Origin: Arcticibacter svalbardensis MN12-7
GTDB taxonomy: Bacteria; Bacteroidota; Bacteroidia; Sphingobacteriales; Sphingobacteriaceae
Direction: 5' to 3'
NCBI RefSeq assembly: GCF_000403135.1
Contig: NZ_AQPN01000096.1
Coordinates: forward strand, 1 to 38,658
DNA: 38,658 bases
The position numbers and the translations under genes were made by a program. This document shows, piece after piece, positions 8,865 to 17,966 of the stretch (the stretch's first letter is position 1; every line of letters begins with the position of its first letter). Below the pieces are notes generated by a model that was not told where the DNA came from, did no database searches, and worked only from the letters and a program-made list of their open reading frames with translations.

Positions 8865-10094
8865 ATGAAATTAATTATAAATATGTTGTTTTTTATATTT
8901 AGAACATCTCCATATCATATAGTGAGGAAGGTATTTCAAAAATTTAGGTTAATAAGGAAATTGCCTTTGGCTTTTTTAGTACTAGGGTGTATAAGCTCTA
9001 GTATAGTGAAAGCAAATCATAAAGCAGACTCTGTATATCAGCTTGTGGAAAAAGTGGCCAATTGGCAGTTGAATAACTGGAAAGAAGGTGGAATAAAACG
9101 TGATAAATGGAACTGGACAAATGCTGTGTGCTATACTGGTTTTATGGAATTTAGCAAAATAGCCCGAAGTCCTAAATATATATCATCTATGTATGATATA
9201 GGAAATAGTATAAACTGGAGAACTGGTTTAAACAGGACGTTTGCAGATGATTATTGCGTAGGTCAGCTTTATTCACAATTGTATCTAAATTATCCTGATC
9301 CAAAAATTATTGAAAACTTTAAATTTCAGGTAGATAGTATAGCTAATCTACCCTTAAATGAGTCTTTAGAGTGGAAAAATAAAATACAGTTAAGGGAGTG
9401 GGCATGGTGTGATGCTTTGTTTATGGGGCCACCAGCATTTGCCTATTTGTCAACGGCTACAGGCAATAAGCAATATCTTGATTTAGCAGATAAGCTTTGG
9501 TGGAAAACTACAGCCTATCTTTATAATAGGGATGAACATCTTTTTTATCGTGATAGTCGCTTCTTTGGGCAACTTGAGAAAAATGGAGAAAAAGTATTTT
9601 GGGCTAGAGGCAACGGATGGGTATTGGCAGGTTTAGTGCGGATGTTGGAGAATATGCCAGAAAACTATCCGTCAAAATCTAAGTATATAAAGCTTTATAA
9701 AGAAATAGCTAAAAAGCTTGTTGCAATTCAGCATGAGGATGGTACATGGCATACATCTTTACTTGATCAGGAAGCCTATCCTTCAAAAGAGACCAGCGGT
9801 ACTGCATTGATATGTTACGGTATAACATGGGGAATCAACAATGGACTTATAAAAAAGAAAGATTACTACCCTACAGTAGAAAAAGCTTGGAAGGCATTGG
9901 CTAGTGCAGTACATTCTGATGGGAAATTGGGTTACGTTCAAGAGGTTAATGAAAAACCAGGTACTGTTGGTTACGAAAGCACAGAGGTATATGGGGTAGG
10001 AGCATTTTTACTAGCTGGAACCCAACTTTACCAATTGGAACAGACAGTTGAAGTTACTCCACGACAAAACAAAGAAAAGTTTTATAAAATTTAA
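8865..10094 (+). CDS. GH105 unsaturated uronyl hydrolase
   Basis: Removes 4,5-unsaturated uronic acids from the non-reducing ends left by polysaccharide lyases. 409 residues with an (alpha/alpha)6 barrel: NWTNAVCYTGFMEF, DDYCVGQLYSQLY, REWAWCDALFMGPPAFAYLS, DEHLFYRDSRF, FWARGNGWVLAGLVRML, HEDGTWHTSLLD, TSGTALICYGITWGI. The WARGNGW signature and the Asp in WCDALFMGPP (D183, equivalent to the catalytic Asp of YteR-like enzymes) support GH105 over GH88. The N-terminus is unusual: about 34 residues precede a hydrophobic stretch LPLAFLVLGCISSS, whose LVLGC looks like a lipobox; an internal GTG (residue 21) could be the real start. Upstream lyase action by PL8 in the same locus fits this role. Confidence 0.9.
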   Translation: MKLIINMLFFIFRTSPYHIVRKVFQKFRLIRKLPLAFLVLGCISSSIVKANHKADSVYQLVEKVANWQLNNWKEGGIKRDKWNWTNAVCYTGFMEFSKIARSPKYISSMYDIGNSINWRTGLNRTFADDYCVGQLYSQLYLNYPDPKIIENFKFQVDSIANLPLNESLEWKNKIQLREWAWCDALFMGPPAFAYLSTATGNKQYLDLADKLWWKTTAYLYNRDEHLFYRDSRFFGQLEKNGEKVFWARGNGWVLAGLVRMLENMPENYPSKSKYIKLYKEIAKKLVAIQHEDGTWHTSLLDQEAYPSKETSGTALICYGITWGINNGLIKKKDYYPTVEKAWKALASAVHSDGKLGYVQEVNEKPGTVGYESTEVYGVGAFLLAGTQLYQLEQTVEVTPRQNKEKFYKI

Positions 10095-10115
10095 TCAGTA
10101 ATAAAATCAATCACT

Positions 10116-11003
10116 ATGTATTTTAAATTGTACGTTACTAGTTTGCTGTCAGTTGCATTGTTGGCAAGTTGCTCTAAGGATAAGGTTTCCTCCCCAGATT
10201 TTAAGGTGAGTACAAAAACTACAACCGTCAAAGTAGGAGACGAAGTCTCATTTAAGTTTTCTGGTGATCCGGATAATATTACATTCTATTCTGGGATGGA
10301 AGGTTTTCGTTATGACAGTATTGGAAAAGCTGTGGCTCAATATGGCTCGCCTTCATTAGAGTTTTATTCAGCAACAAGAGTTGGTCCAGGTAGCATTAAA
10401 TTATTGATGAGTTCAGATTTAACAGATCTTTCATCACAAAATATTGGGTCTATTAACTGGATTGACATAAGCGATAGAGCAAATTTTGCTGTAATTGCAT
10501 TATTATCATCTTCTGGAAAGATTGATTTATCGGACTTAGTTGTGCCAAATAAGCCAGTTAGGTTTGCGTTTAAATTTGATGGTCCTTCTAGTTCCACCAC
10601 CTTGCCGCCAGTTTGGACTATCGGCCAATTCAATTTATACACCACTTTTTTAAGTGGGAATACAACTACGCTTCAAACATTAGGAAGCCTTCAATGGTCT
10701 GTTTTTGATGTGAAAAATCAAAATGCAAAATGGATAGTTACAACAACCTTGAGAATTGATGCAGGAGCAAGGAATGAACCCGACAATGAAGACTGGGTGG
10801 TAAGTAATAGCATTGACCTTATGGCTAAAATAGATGCTTATGAATTTGGTGTACCTCTCAAAAATATCACTACAAAACTTACTGAGTACAACTACAAATA
10901 CACTAAGCCTGGGATTTATAAAGCAACTTTCGTGGGAGCCAATACTACATTAAACGGCAGTAAAGAACTTGCTAAAACGCTTACAATTACGGTGACGCCT
11001 TAA
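10116..11003 (+). CDS. DUF5017-like PUL surface lipoprotein, probable glycan-binding protein
   Basis: 295 residues. Signal peptide with lipobox LLASC (Cys20). Residues ~28-140 match the pattern of DUF5017 proteins: DFKVSTKTTTVKVGDEVSFKFSG-D-x-DNITFYSGMEG. The rest is all-beta, with an Ig-like tail (KPGIYKATFVGANTT...KTLTITVTP). No catalytic motif is seen. In Bacteroidota PULs such lipoproteins follow the SusCD operon and are assumed to sit on the cell surface and bind glycan; that is inference here. It lies 21 bases after the GH105 gene and 13 bases before the next gene. Confidence 0.8.
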   Translation: MYFKLYVTSLLSVALLASCSKDKVSSPDFKVSTKTTTVKVGDEVSFKFSGDPDNITFYSGMEGFRYDSIGKAVAQYGSPSLEFYSATRVGPGSIKLLMSSDLTDLSSQNIGSINWIDISDRANFAVIALLSSSGKIDLSDLVVPNKPVRFAFKFDGPSSSTTLPPVWTIGQFNLYTTFLSGNTTTLQTLGSLQWSVFDVKNQNAKWIVTTTLRIDAGARNEPDNEDWVVSNSIDLMAKIDAYEFGVPLKNITTKLTEYNYKYTKPGIYKATFVGANTTLNGSKELAKTLTITVTP

Positions 11004-11016
11004 AACTTTAAAAAAT

Positions 11017-13626
11017 ATGGTGAGTTCTTTCGGAAAAGTGTTATTGTTAGGTATGGTCATGTTTTTGTTTTCTGGATGGAAATATAAAAATACAAAGCCT
11101 GAAGTTTTTACTCTTAAAAATTCTATCCTTAACCTTACTTGGTCTAAAGACAATAAAGGTTGGAAATTATCTAAACTAAAAATTAAGGTGGACGGTGAGT
11201 GGAAAACTTTGACCTCTTCTGATGCCGAGTATTTGGTGCTTTATAATGCTACAAAGCCCGATACAGCTCCCTTGCCTATTTATGATACAGCTGGAAGTAA
11301 AATTGATTTTCCTGAACCAGTGTATAAATTTGTAACCGGTGTTTGGAAAGAGATTACCAGTCCTGTTCAGATGAATGAAGCTGGAGAGCCAGACTACTTT
11401 TATCCTAAAAAAGCTAAAATGGATTCAGACGGAACCTTGGTTTTTTCTTCGGAAACTTCTAAATCTGTGATTCAATCTGCATGGTCAATGGATAAGAATT
11501 ATTCGTCTGATATTAATGTAGTAATATCGCTAACAGCTAAAGCTGATGGATATTATTCCATAGCAAGTCCAGCAATAACTACAGTATCGGAAGATCAACT
11601 TAGTTGGGGTGTTATACCTGGGCATTTTCAAGGAGCTACCATAGAAAAAGATTTTGTTAAAGCATTTGTTTATGGACAGGGAATACCTGATCGGCCTTTA
11701 TTGGTTAGAGAGCGTACTGCAAGTACACTTTCTCCCTGTGTTACAAATAAAGATGGGATTACAATAGCCGTAATTCCAGAACCTGGTACAGGGCGCAACC
11801 CTTGGACAGGAGATCAAAATACACATAGCGATTGGGAACTAGGCATGTCATTAATGAATAGAAAGCATAAAATTACGCCTACAATTTACCATCCGGTATT
11901 GGGAGAGAAAGGTTCGTATTTAAAAGCTGGAGAAACGAGAGTTTTCAAATTTCGGTATTCAATAACCACTGGTGATTGGTTTACAGCTACCAAGCATGCT
12001 TCTCAGGATATTTATAAATTTGCTGATTTCCTAAAATTAAAGAAAGCAGCTCAATCGCTTACAGATCGTGTATTAGCAATGCATAAGTATGTGGTAAACG
12101 ATACTACATCCATGTGGCGAACAGAGCAATTCAACTCAACTACTATTGGTGCTCAGGCTTACCTAGGCGGAGTTGTTGGCTCCGTTAAAGATGCCATGAA
12201 AAATTCTGATTATGGTGCAATGTGGATGCTTGCAACAGTAATGGATGATTCGATTTTAAAAACAACAAGGTTGCCTTACGCCAGAAATTTTAAGTTGGAA
12301 CAGCAACAAATATCAGATGGTTTTTTTAAAGGAGCGGTGATTGGGCAGTATTATTTATCCAAAAGCAAAAAGTTCACTGAAGAATACGGACCGTATGTTG
12401 AGCCAATTGGTTTGACTTATTATAATTTGATAGATATAGGGAACATATTACTCTTTGATCCAGAAGATTCTGTATTGAAATCTCGCTTTATCGCTGGTGC
12501 TGATAAACTTTTGGAATGGCAAAATAATGAAGGTAAATGGCAAGTAGCTTATGACAGAGAAACTACTAAACCACTTTTTACAGAATTGGAAGATTTAAGA
12601 CCTACATTTTATGGTTTAGTCGTAGCTTACAGGATTTTGAAGGATGAGAAATACCTTATTGGCGCTCGCAAAGGAGCAGATTGGTACATCAAGAATGCTA
12701 TTAACAAAGGACACTTTTTAGGTGTTTGTGGAGATACTCGTTTTGTTCCTGATTTTGCAACTGTACAGAGCGCACAGGCTTTACTTGATTTGTATGATGT
12801 AACAAAAGATAAAACTTATCAGGATGCAGCAATTAAGGCTGCGCAGTTTTATACCACATCTATTTATACGCATCCTATCCCAAACCGCGAAATAAAAACT
12901 GTAAACGGCGTGAAACGTGAAGATTGGGAAATAAGTCAGGTTGGGCTTAGTTTCGAACACGGTGGAGCTGTTGGTAGTGCCAATACTTTAGGCCCTATAT
13001 TGTTAGCCAGCCATGCAGGATTATTTGTTCGAATTTATCAGTTGACTAAAGATTCCATATACTTAAATATGGCCAGAGCAGCAGTGCTAGGAAGAGATGC
13101 TTTTGTTGACGATAAAACAAAAGTTGCATCTTATTATTGGAAAGCGATGAATGCAGGGCCTGGAGAATATCCTCACCACGCTTGGTGGCAGATTGGCTGG
13201 ATTACGGATTATCTCTTGTCTGAAGTAGAAATGCATTCCAACGGAAAAATTACTTTTCCTCGTGGATTTATGACGCCTAAGGTAGGTCCTCACGAAGCTT
13301 ATGGATTTGCACCTGGCAGTGTCTATGGCAGACAGGCAAAGTTAGTTTTAAAAGAAGGAATGCTTAAAAGTAAAAGTCCTTATTTAGATTATATTGGGGC
13401 TGTAAGTACTGACTCTAAGGCGATTTACTTTATTTTACTTAATGACAGTTCTGAGCCTTTGAAAACAACAATCGATTTGGACGTTGAGAAAATAATATCC
13501 ACAAAAAAAGTAAATAATTTGATGTGGCTAAGCCCTGAAGGTAAGGGCATAGAATCAATTGGAAATAGCCTAAATATAGACGTATCATTACCCGCTTATG
13601 GTTTAAAAGTTCTGAGGGTCGAATAG
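11017..13626 (+). CDS. Exported 869-residue protein with predicted alpha/alpha-toroid; unclassified candidate glycosidase or lyase
   Basis: I cannot assign this to a known family. An N-terminal hydrophobic stretch (GKVLLLGMVMFLFSG) suggests export. Residues ~30-335 look like a large beta-sandwich (SWGVIPGHFQGATIEKDF, PCVTNKDGITIAVIPEPGTGRNPW, FKFRYSITTGDWF). Residues ~350-760 are helical with repeating hairpins typical of six-hairpin glycosidases or lyases (DGFFKGAVIGQYYLSKSK, RPTFYGLVVAYRILKDEKYL, SAQALLDLYDVTKDKTYQDAA, EHGGAVGSANTLGPILLASH, PHHAWWQIGWITDYLLSEVEM). A C-terminal beta domain closes the chain. The Glu, His and Trp residues of the EHGGAVGSA and PHHAWWQ motifs could line an active site. 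Its position in the susCD operon and domain layout argue for a carbohydrate-active enzyme. Confidence 0.75.
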   Translation: MVSSFGKVLLLGMVMFLFSGWKYKNTKPEVFTLKNSILNLTWSKDNKGWKLSKLKIKVDGEWKTLTSSDAEYLVLYNATKPDTAPLPIYDTAGSKIDFPEPVYKFVTGVWKEITSPVQMNEAGEPDYFYPKKAKMDSDGTLVFSSETSKSVIQSAWSMDKNYSSDINVVISLTAKADGYYSIASPAITTVSEDQLSWGVIPGHFQGATIEKDFVKAFVYGQGIPDRPLLVRERTASTLSPCVTNKDGITIAVIPEPGTGRNPWTGDQNTHSDWELGMSLMNRKHKITPTIYHPVLGEKGSYLKAGETRVFKFRYSITTGDWFTATKHASQDIYKFADFLKLKKAAQSLTDRVLAMHKYVVNDTTSMWRTEQFNSTTIGAQAYLGGVVGSVKDAMKNSDYGAMWMLATVMDDSILKTTRLPYARNFKLEQQQISDGFFKGAVIGQYYLSKSKKFTEEYGPYVEPIGLTYYNLIDIGNILLFDPEDSVLKSRFIAGADKLLEWQNNEGKWQVAYDRETTKPLFTELEDLRPTFYGLVVAYRILKDEKYLIGARKGADWYIKNAINKGHFLGVCGDTRFVPDFATVQSAQALLDLYDVTKDKTYQDAAIKAAQFYTTSIYTHPIPNREIKTVNGVKREDWEISQVGLSFEHGGAVGSANTLGPILLASHAGLFVRIYQLTKDSIYLNMARAAVLGRDAFVDDKTKVASYYWKAMNAGPGEYPHHAWWQIGWITDYLLSEVEMHSNGKITFPRGFMTPKVGPHEAYGFAPGSVYGRQAKLVLKEGMLKSKSPYLDYIGAVSTDSKAIYFILLNDSSEPLKTTIDLDVEKIISTKKVNNLMWLSPEGKGIESIGNSLNIDVSLPAYGLKVLRVE

Positions 13627-13758
13627 GGAATTCTCTTAAAAATGTTTAACAATAGTAGTTAAAAAATTGGTAGAGTTGGTAAGGGATATATTGTATTAAT
13701 AAAATAAGTAAACGAACCATTTTTTGGATTTTATCAAAAATAGATTATTAAAATTACT

Positions 13759-15855
13759 ATGAATTACAGAAGAATACATATCAATGTAATAGCCATTATG
13801 GTTATTGGGCTTTTATGTCATTTTAATAATAGCTGGTCGCAAACTTCGAATCGATTTTTCAAAGAAAGCGATCCTATGCGCTTTGGCGTTTACTACTATC
13901 CTGAGCAATGGCCAGAAGAAGATTGGGAAAAGGATATAAGTAAAATTGCAAGTTTGGGCTTTGATTTTACCCATTTTGGTGAATTTGCATGGTCCAAAAT
14001 GGAACCAGAAGAAGGAAAATATGATTATTCATGGCTGGATAAAGCTATAGCTCTTGCTGCAAGGAATAATTTAAAAATTATCTTATGCACTCCTACAGCT
14101 ACACCACCGGTGTGGTTAACAAATAAATATCCTGAAATTTTAATGGTAAATGCCAAAGGAACAACCATACAACATGGTGCTCGGCAGCAGGGTTCATGGT
14201 CTAGTGTAAAATACAGGGAATATATCCAAAAAATTGTTGAACAGCTAGCTAAAAGGTATGCTAATAACCCGACTGTTTTGGGGTGGCAAATAGACAATGA
14301 GCCATCTCATTATAGCTTGGGATACGATTATAACGCTAGTGCTCAGAGCAACTACAAGACATGGCTCAAAAAAAAGTATGGATCTATTGATACATTAAAT
14401 GCTGTTTGGGGTAATGCGTTTTGGAGTCATACCTATAATAATTTTGATCAAATTAGAATTCCAAATCAAAATGAAATTATTCAAAAACCAATTACAAATG
14501 CCCTATTAGATTTTAAGCGATTTACAGCCGATGAGCTTGCGGACTTCATCCATTTTCAGCAGAAGATTTTACGACAGTACATTTCTCCTAATCAATGGAT
14601 TACAACAAATATTACGGAAGAGCGCGCCTCTGTAGATCCACAGAGAATGGGCTTCCTAGATGTTTTGAGTTATACTAAATACATGGTTGCAGGAACATCG
14701 ATGGGAATAGGTAAGCTTGGTTTTAGGATAGGTTCTCCAACTAGTATTGGTTATGGAAATGATTTTATTCGTCCCATTACGGGTAATGTAGGTGTAATGG
14801 AATTACAACCTGGACAGGTAAATTGGGGAAAGTATAACCCACAACCCTTGCCTGGCGCAATAAGACTTTGGATGTATGATATTTGGTCTGGTGGGAATAA
14901 GTTTTTATGTACTTATAGATTTAGACAGCCATTATCAGGTATCGAACAATATCATGGAGGTATAATTAATACAGATGGTAATTCGCTGAGCAGAGGAGGT
15001 AGAGAATTCGTAGATGCTATGAATGAAATTAAAGCTATAGAGAAATTACACCCAGTTAATAAGGGTACACCTGCAAAGGTCGGTTTACTTTATAGTGTGG
15101 ATAGCCGATGGGAAACAGATAATCAACCACAAACAGAAGAATGGAGTTACATAAGCCATCATTTGAAATACTATAAAGTTTTAAATGAACTGGGTGTGTC
15201 AGTTGATGTTATTGATGAGAATGTGGAATTTTCAAAATATTCAACCTTAGTTGTTACTGCTTTTCAACTAACTGATAAATCCTTGATTGAAAGATGGAAA
15301 CAATATGCTGAACAGGGTGGGCAGTTAGTAATAACTTGCCGTACCGCTCAAAAAGACCGTGAAGCACATCTATGGAAAGGAAAGCTCTCTAGCCCAATAT
15401 ACGATCTTATTGGAGCCACAGATATGTATTTTGACCATTTGCCGCCTACATATGAAGGTTTGATATCTTATAAAGAGAAAAACTTCACATGGAATAATTG
15501 GGCAGATATACTAACTCCAAACACGCTTACTGAAGTTTGGGCTTCCTATGCTGACCAGTTTTACAAAGGTAAAGCAGCAGTGCTGCATAAAAAGACAGGA
15601 GTAGGTTCAGTAACCTATATCGGGCCTGATACAGATTCAGGAGATTTGGAAAAGGCAGTTTTAAAAGAAGTATTTCAGCAAGCGAAAATTCCATTTATAG
15701 AATTACCAGAAGGGGTTATTGTTCGTGATTATAGAGGACTAAAAATAGGGTTGAATTATTCTTCTTCCGAATTAACTCTTCCTTTGAAAACAAAATCTTC
15801 AATTATTTCAGGTCAACAGAATATAAAACCTGCAGGTGTTTTAATATGGAAATAG
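13759..15855 (+). CDS. GH42 beta-galactosidase, exported
   Basis: Removes beta-galactosyl residues. 698 residues, normal for GH42. Signal peptide MNYRRIHINVIAIMVIGLLC...SWSQ points to export. The TIM barrel begins RFGVYYYPEQWPEEDWEKD; FGEFAWSKMEPEEGKYDYSWLD, TATPPVWLTNKYPEIL and GWQIDNEPS are all GH42 hallmarks. The acid/base would be E181 in DNEP and the nucleophile E348 in VMELQPGQVNW. A trimerisation/beta-galactosidase-like domain follows from ~430 (PAKVGLLYS...). The 132-bp gap before it shows no clear promoter, so it may be read from the susC unit or have its own start. Together with the GH97 it implies galactose in the target glycan. Confidence 0.93.
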   Translation: MNYRRIHINVIAIMVIGLLCHFNNSWSQTSNRFFKESDPMRFGVYYYPEQWPEEDWEKDISKIASLGFDFTHFGEFAWSKMEPEEGKYDYSWLDKAIALAARNNLKIILCTPTATPPVWLTNKYPEILMVNAKGTTIQHGARQQGSWSSVKYREYIQKIVEQLAKRYANNPTVLGWQIDNEPSHYSLGYDYNASAQSNYKTWLKKKYGSIDTLNAVWGNAFWSHTYNNFDQIRIPNQNEIIQKPITNALLDFKRFTADELADFIHFQQKILRQYISPNQWITTNITEERASVDPQRMGFLDVLSYTKYMVAGTSMGIGKLGFRIGSPTSIGYGNDFIRPITGNVGVMELQPGQVNWGKYNPQPLPGAIRLWMYDIWSGGNKFLCTYRFRQPLSGIEQYHGGIINTDGNSLSRGGREFVDAMNEIKAIEKLHPVNKGTPAKVGLLYSVDSRWETDNQPQTEEWSYISHHLKYYKVLNELGVSVDVIDENVEFSKYSTLVVTAFQLTDKSLIERWKQYAEQGGQLVITCRTAQKDREAHLWKGKLSSPIYDLIGATDMYFDHLPPTYEGLISYKEKNFTWNNWADILTPNTLTEVWASYADQFYKGKAAVLHKKTGVGSVTYIGPDTDSGDLEKAVLKEVFQQAKIPFIELPEGVIVRDYRGLKIGLNYSSSELTLPLKTKSSIISGQQNIKPAGVLIWK

Positions 15856-15921
15856 GCAAAGTGAAATCATAAATAATCCAATTAAAAAACTTGAACTATT
15901 AATACTAATAAATATTTTCCA

Positions 15922-17853
15922 ATGCAAACAGTAAAAACTTTTATACGGATTTTCAATATATTATTATTGATTATTTTGTTATCAACTAAGCAATCAAACG
16001 CGCAAAACTCAACATTAAAATCCGCTGACCAAAAAGAGGATTTTATAAATAGTACTCATTTTGATCTCGTTATTGTTGGAGGAAATCCAGGCGGTATCAT
16101 GGCGGCAATAGCTGCAGCTAGAATGGGTAAATCATCTGTGATTCTAGAGCGCACAGAACATATAGGTGGCCTCCCTGCCAATGGCTTGGGAGCGACTGAT
16201 ATTGCTACTAGAGGTGCTACAACTGGTCTTTTTAAAGAGTTTACACAAAATGTAAAACAATATTATGTAAATAAGTATGGTAAGGATTCGGAGCAAGTTA
16301 AGCTTTGCAGTGACGGATATCACTTTGAGCCTTCTGTAGCAGAAGTTGTTTTTGGAAAAATGCTTATGGAGTTTAAGGAGAAAATAACGATTCTCAAAAT
16401 GAGGCAGTTTGATGCGGAACCTAAAAATGTGAAAATCCAAAACAACAAAATTGTAAAGATATTGGTGACTAATCGTAACAATAGCAGTAAAGAAACATAC
16501 GAGGGAAAAGTCTTTATTGATGCTACCTATGAGGGTGATCTCTCAGCTGCGGCAAATGTACCTTTTAGAGTTGGAAGAGAAGGCAAAAATGAGTTTAATG
16601 AAGTTGGAGCTGGTAGAGTCTATAAATACTGGGATGGGCCTGAAGGAGAAGGTACTACAAATCAAGCTGATAATGCTATTCAAGCCTATAATTATAGACT
16701 CTGTTTAACGGATAATCCATCAAACAGGTTAATGGTAACACGACCTGCCTCTTATAATGCTAAAGAATACCAATCGTTAGTTGATGATGTTTGGAGTGGG
16801 AGACACACTGGAGCTGAAATGCAGTTTGTAACTCAGAAAATGCAAGATGAAAATCGTAGACGATTATTGCGTGGTGATACTACAACAATTCCGGGAGATC
16901 CTTGGGGTATTGCTAAGATAACAAACAGAGTTTTTCTACCTAATCAAAAAACGGATGCGAATAACCAGCATTTGGCTTTTATTTCAACTGATTTACCTGA
17001 AGAAAACTGGCCATGGCCTACATTAAGTTGGGTTTGGAGAGATAAATTTGCTGAACGTTTAAAAAACTATACGCTTGGGTTAATCTATTTTGCACAAAAT
17101 AATTCTGCTTTACCGGCTAGTTTTCGTAAGGCAGCTTCCGAGTGGGGGCTTGCAAAGGATGAATATGTTGATAATGAAAATTTTCCAAGACAGGTATATG
17201 TCAGAGAAGGTCGTAGAATGGAAGGGCTATATTTTTTCACAGCACAAGATGCAACACCTGTAATTTCTGGTAAGCGCCCTCCGCTTCACTCCAGTAGCGT
17301 GACTTCTAGCCATTATGCTCTAGATTCTCATGCTGTGAGAAAACGTGAAGAAGGTAAAATTCATTTGGATGGTTTTATCAGTTATCCTTCTGATGTATAC
17401 ACTGTACCATACGAAGTGATGATATCCAAAGAAGTGGATAATCTAATATTTCCTGTGCCTTTATCCGGAAGTCATATCGGTTTTTCCACATTAAGAATGG
17501 AACCATGTTGGATGGCTTTAGGTCAGGCTGCTGGTATTGCTTCTGCAATAGCTATTGAAGAACATTTAAAAGTAAGAAATATTGATCGGGTTAAATTGCA
17601 AGATGATCTTTTGAACCAGGGAGCGACTTTAATTTACTTTAAAGACGTTGTTCCATCAGACCCAGACTTCATAATGGTTCAAAAAATGGGATTACTGGGT
17701 TATCTGCCAAATTGGAACGCTAATCTTAACGACTTTATAAATGCTGAAACAATCCAGCTTTGGGAAAGCGTATCGGGGAAAAAGTTGGAATACTTGCAGG
17801 GGAAAACGTTGAGAAAAGATTTACTGTCTGAAATATATAAAGGGTTAAATTGA
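15922..17853 (+). CDS. Exported FAD-dependent oxidoreductase (FAD_oxidored family)
   Basis: 643 residues. A Sec-type signal peptide (MQTVKTFIRIFNILLLIILL...SNAQ) with no twin-arginine motif precedes a Rossmann dinucleotide fold: DLVIVGGNPGGIMAAIAAARMG, an acidic end to the second strand (SVILER), then HIGGLPANGLGATD. Later motifs are VFIDATYEGDLSAAANVPFRVGREG, PRQVYVREGRRMEGLYFFTAQDA, IFPVPLSGSHIGFSTLRMEPCWMALGQAAGIASAIA. These fit the PF12831 FAD-dependent oxidoreductase family often found in PULs. The substrate is unknown; oxidation of a sugar or uronic acid derivative in the periplasm is inference. Its location implies FAD assembly outside the cytoplasm. It lies 66 bases after the GH42 gene. 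Confidence 0.88.
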   Translation: MQTVKTFIRIFNILLLIILLSTKQSNAQNSTLKSADQKEDFINSTHFDLVIVGGNPGGIMAAIAAARMGKSSVILERTEHIGGLPANGLGATDIATRGATTGLFKEFTQNVKQYYVNKYGKDSEQVKLCSDGYHFEPSVAEVVFGKMLMEFKEKITILKMRQFDAEPKNVKIQNNKIVKILVTNRNNSSKETYEGKVFIDATYEGDLSAAANVPFRVGREGKNEFNEVGAGRVYKYWDGPEGEGTTNQADNAIQAYNYRLCLTDNPSNRLMVTRPASYNAKEYQSLVDDVWSGRHTGAEMQFVTQKMQDENRRRLLRGDTTTIPGDPWGIAKITNRVFLPNQKTDANNQHLAFISTDLPEENWPWPTLSWVWRDKFAERLKNYTLGLIYFAQNNSALPASFRKAASEWGLAKDEYVDNENFPRQVYVREGRRMEGLYFFTAQDATPVISGKRPPLHSSSVTSSHYALDSHAVRKREEGKIHLDGFISYPSDVYTVPYEVMISKEVDNLIFPVPLSGSHIGFSTLRMEPCWMALGQAAGIASAIAIEEHLKVRNIDRVKLQDDLLNQGATLIYFKDVVPSDPDFIMVQKMGLLGYLPNWNANLNDFINAETIQLWESVSGKKLEYLQGKTLRKDLLSEIYKGLN

Positions 17854-17966
17854 TGGGAATTAAATAATCCTTTTAAGATAAACATTATAAAGTAGGTTAG
17901 GCAAAAGGATATTTATTATTCTATAGGATAAGCAAACATTTAATCATAATAATTAAAAAAGCTAGA

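Noticed and set aside
16517-16708. Small plus-strand frame inside the exported oxidoreductase gene, and other overlapping frames on both strands
   Set aside because: They overlap clearly homologous coding frames and have no recognisable protein character.
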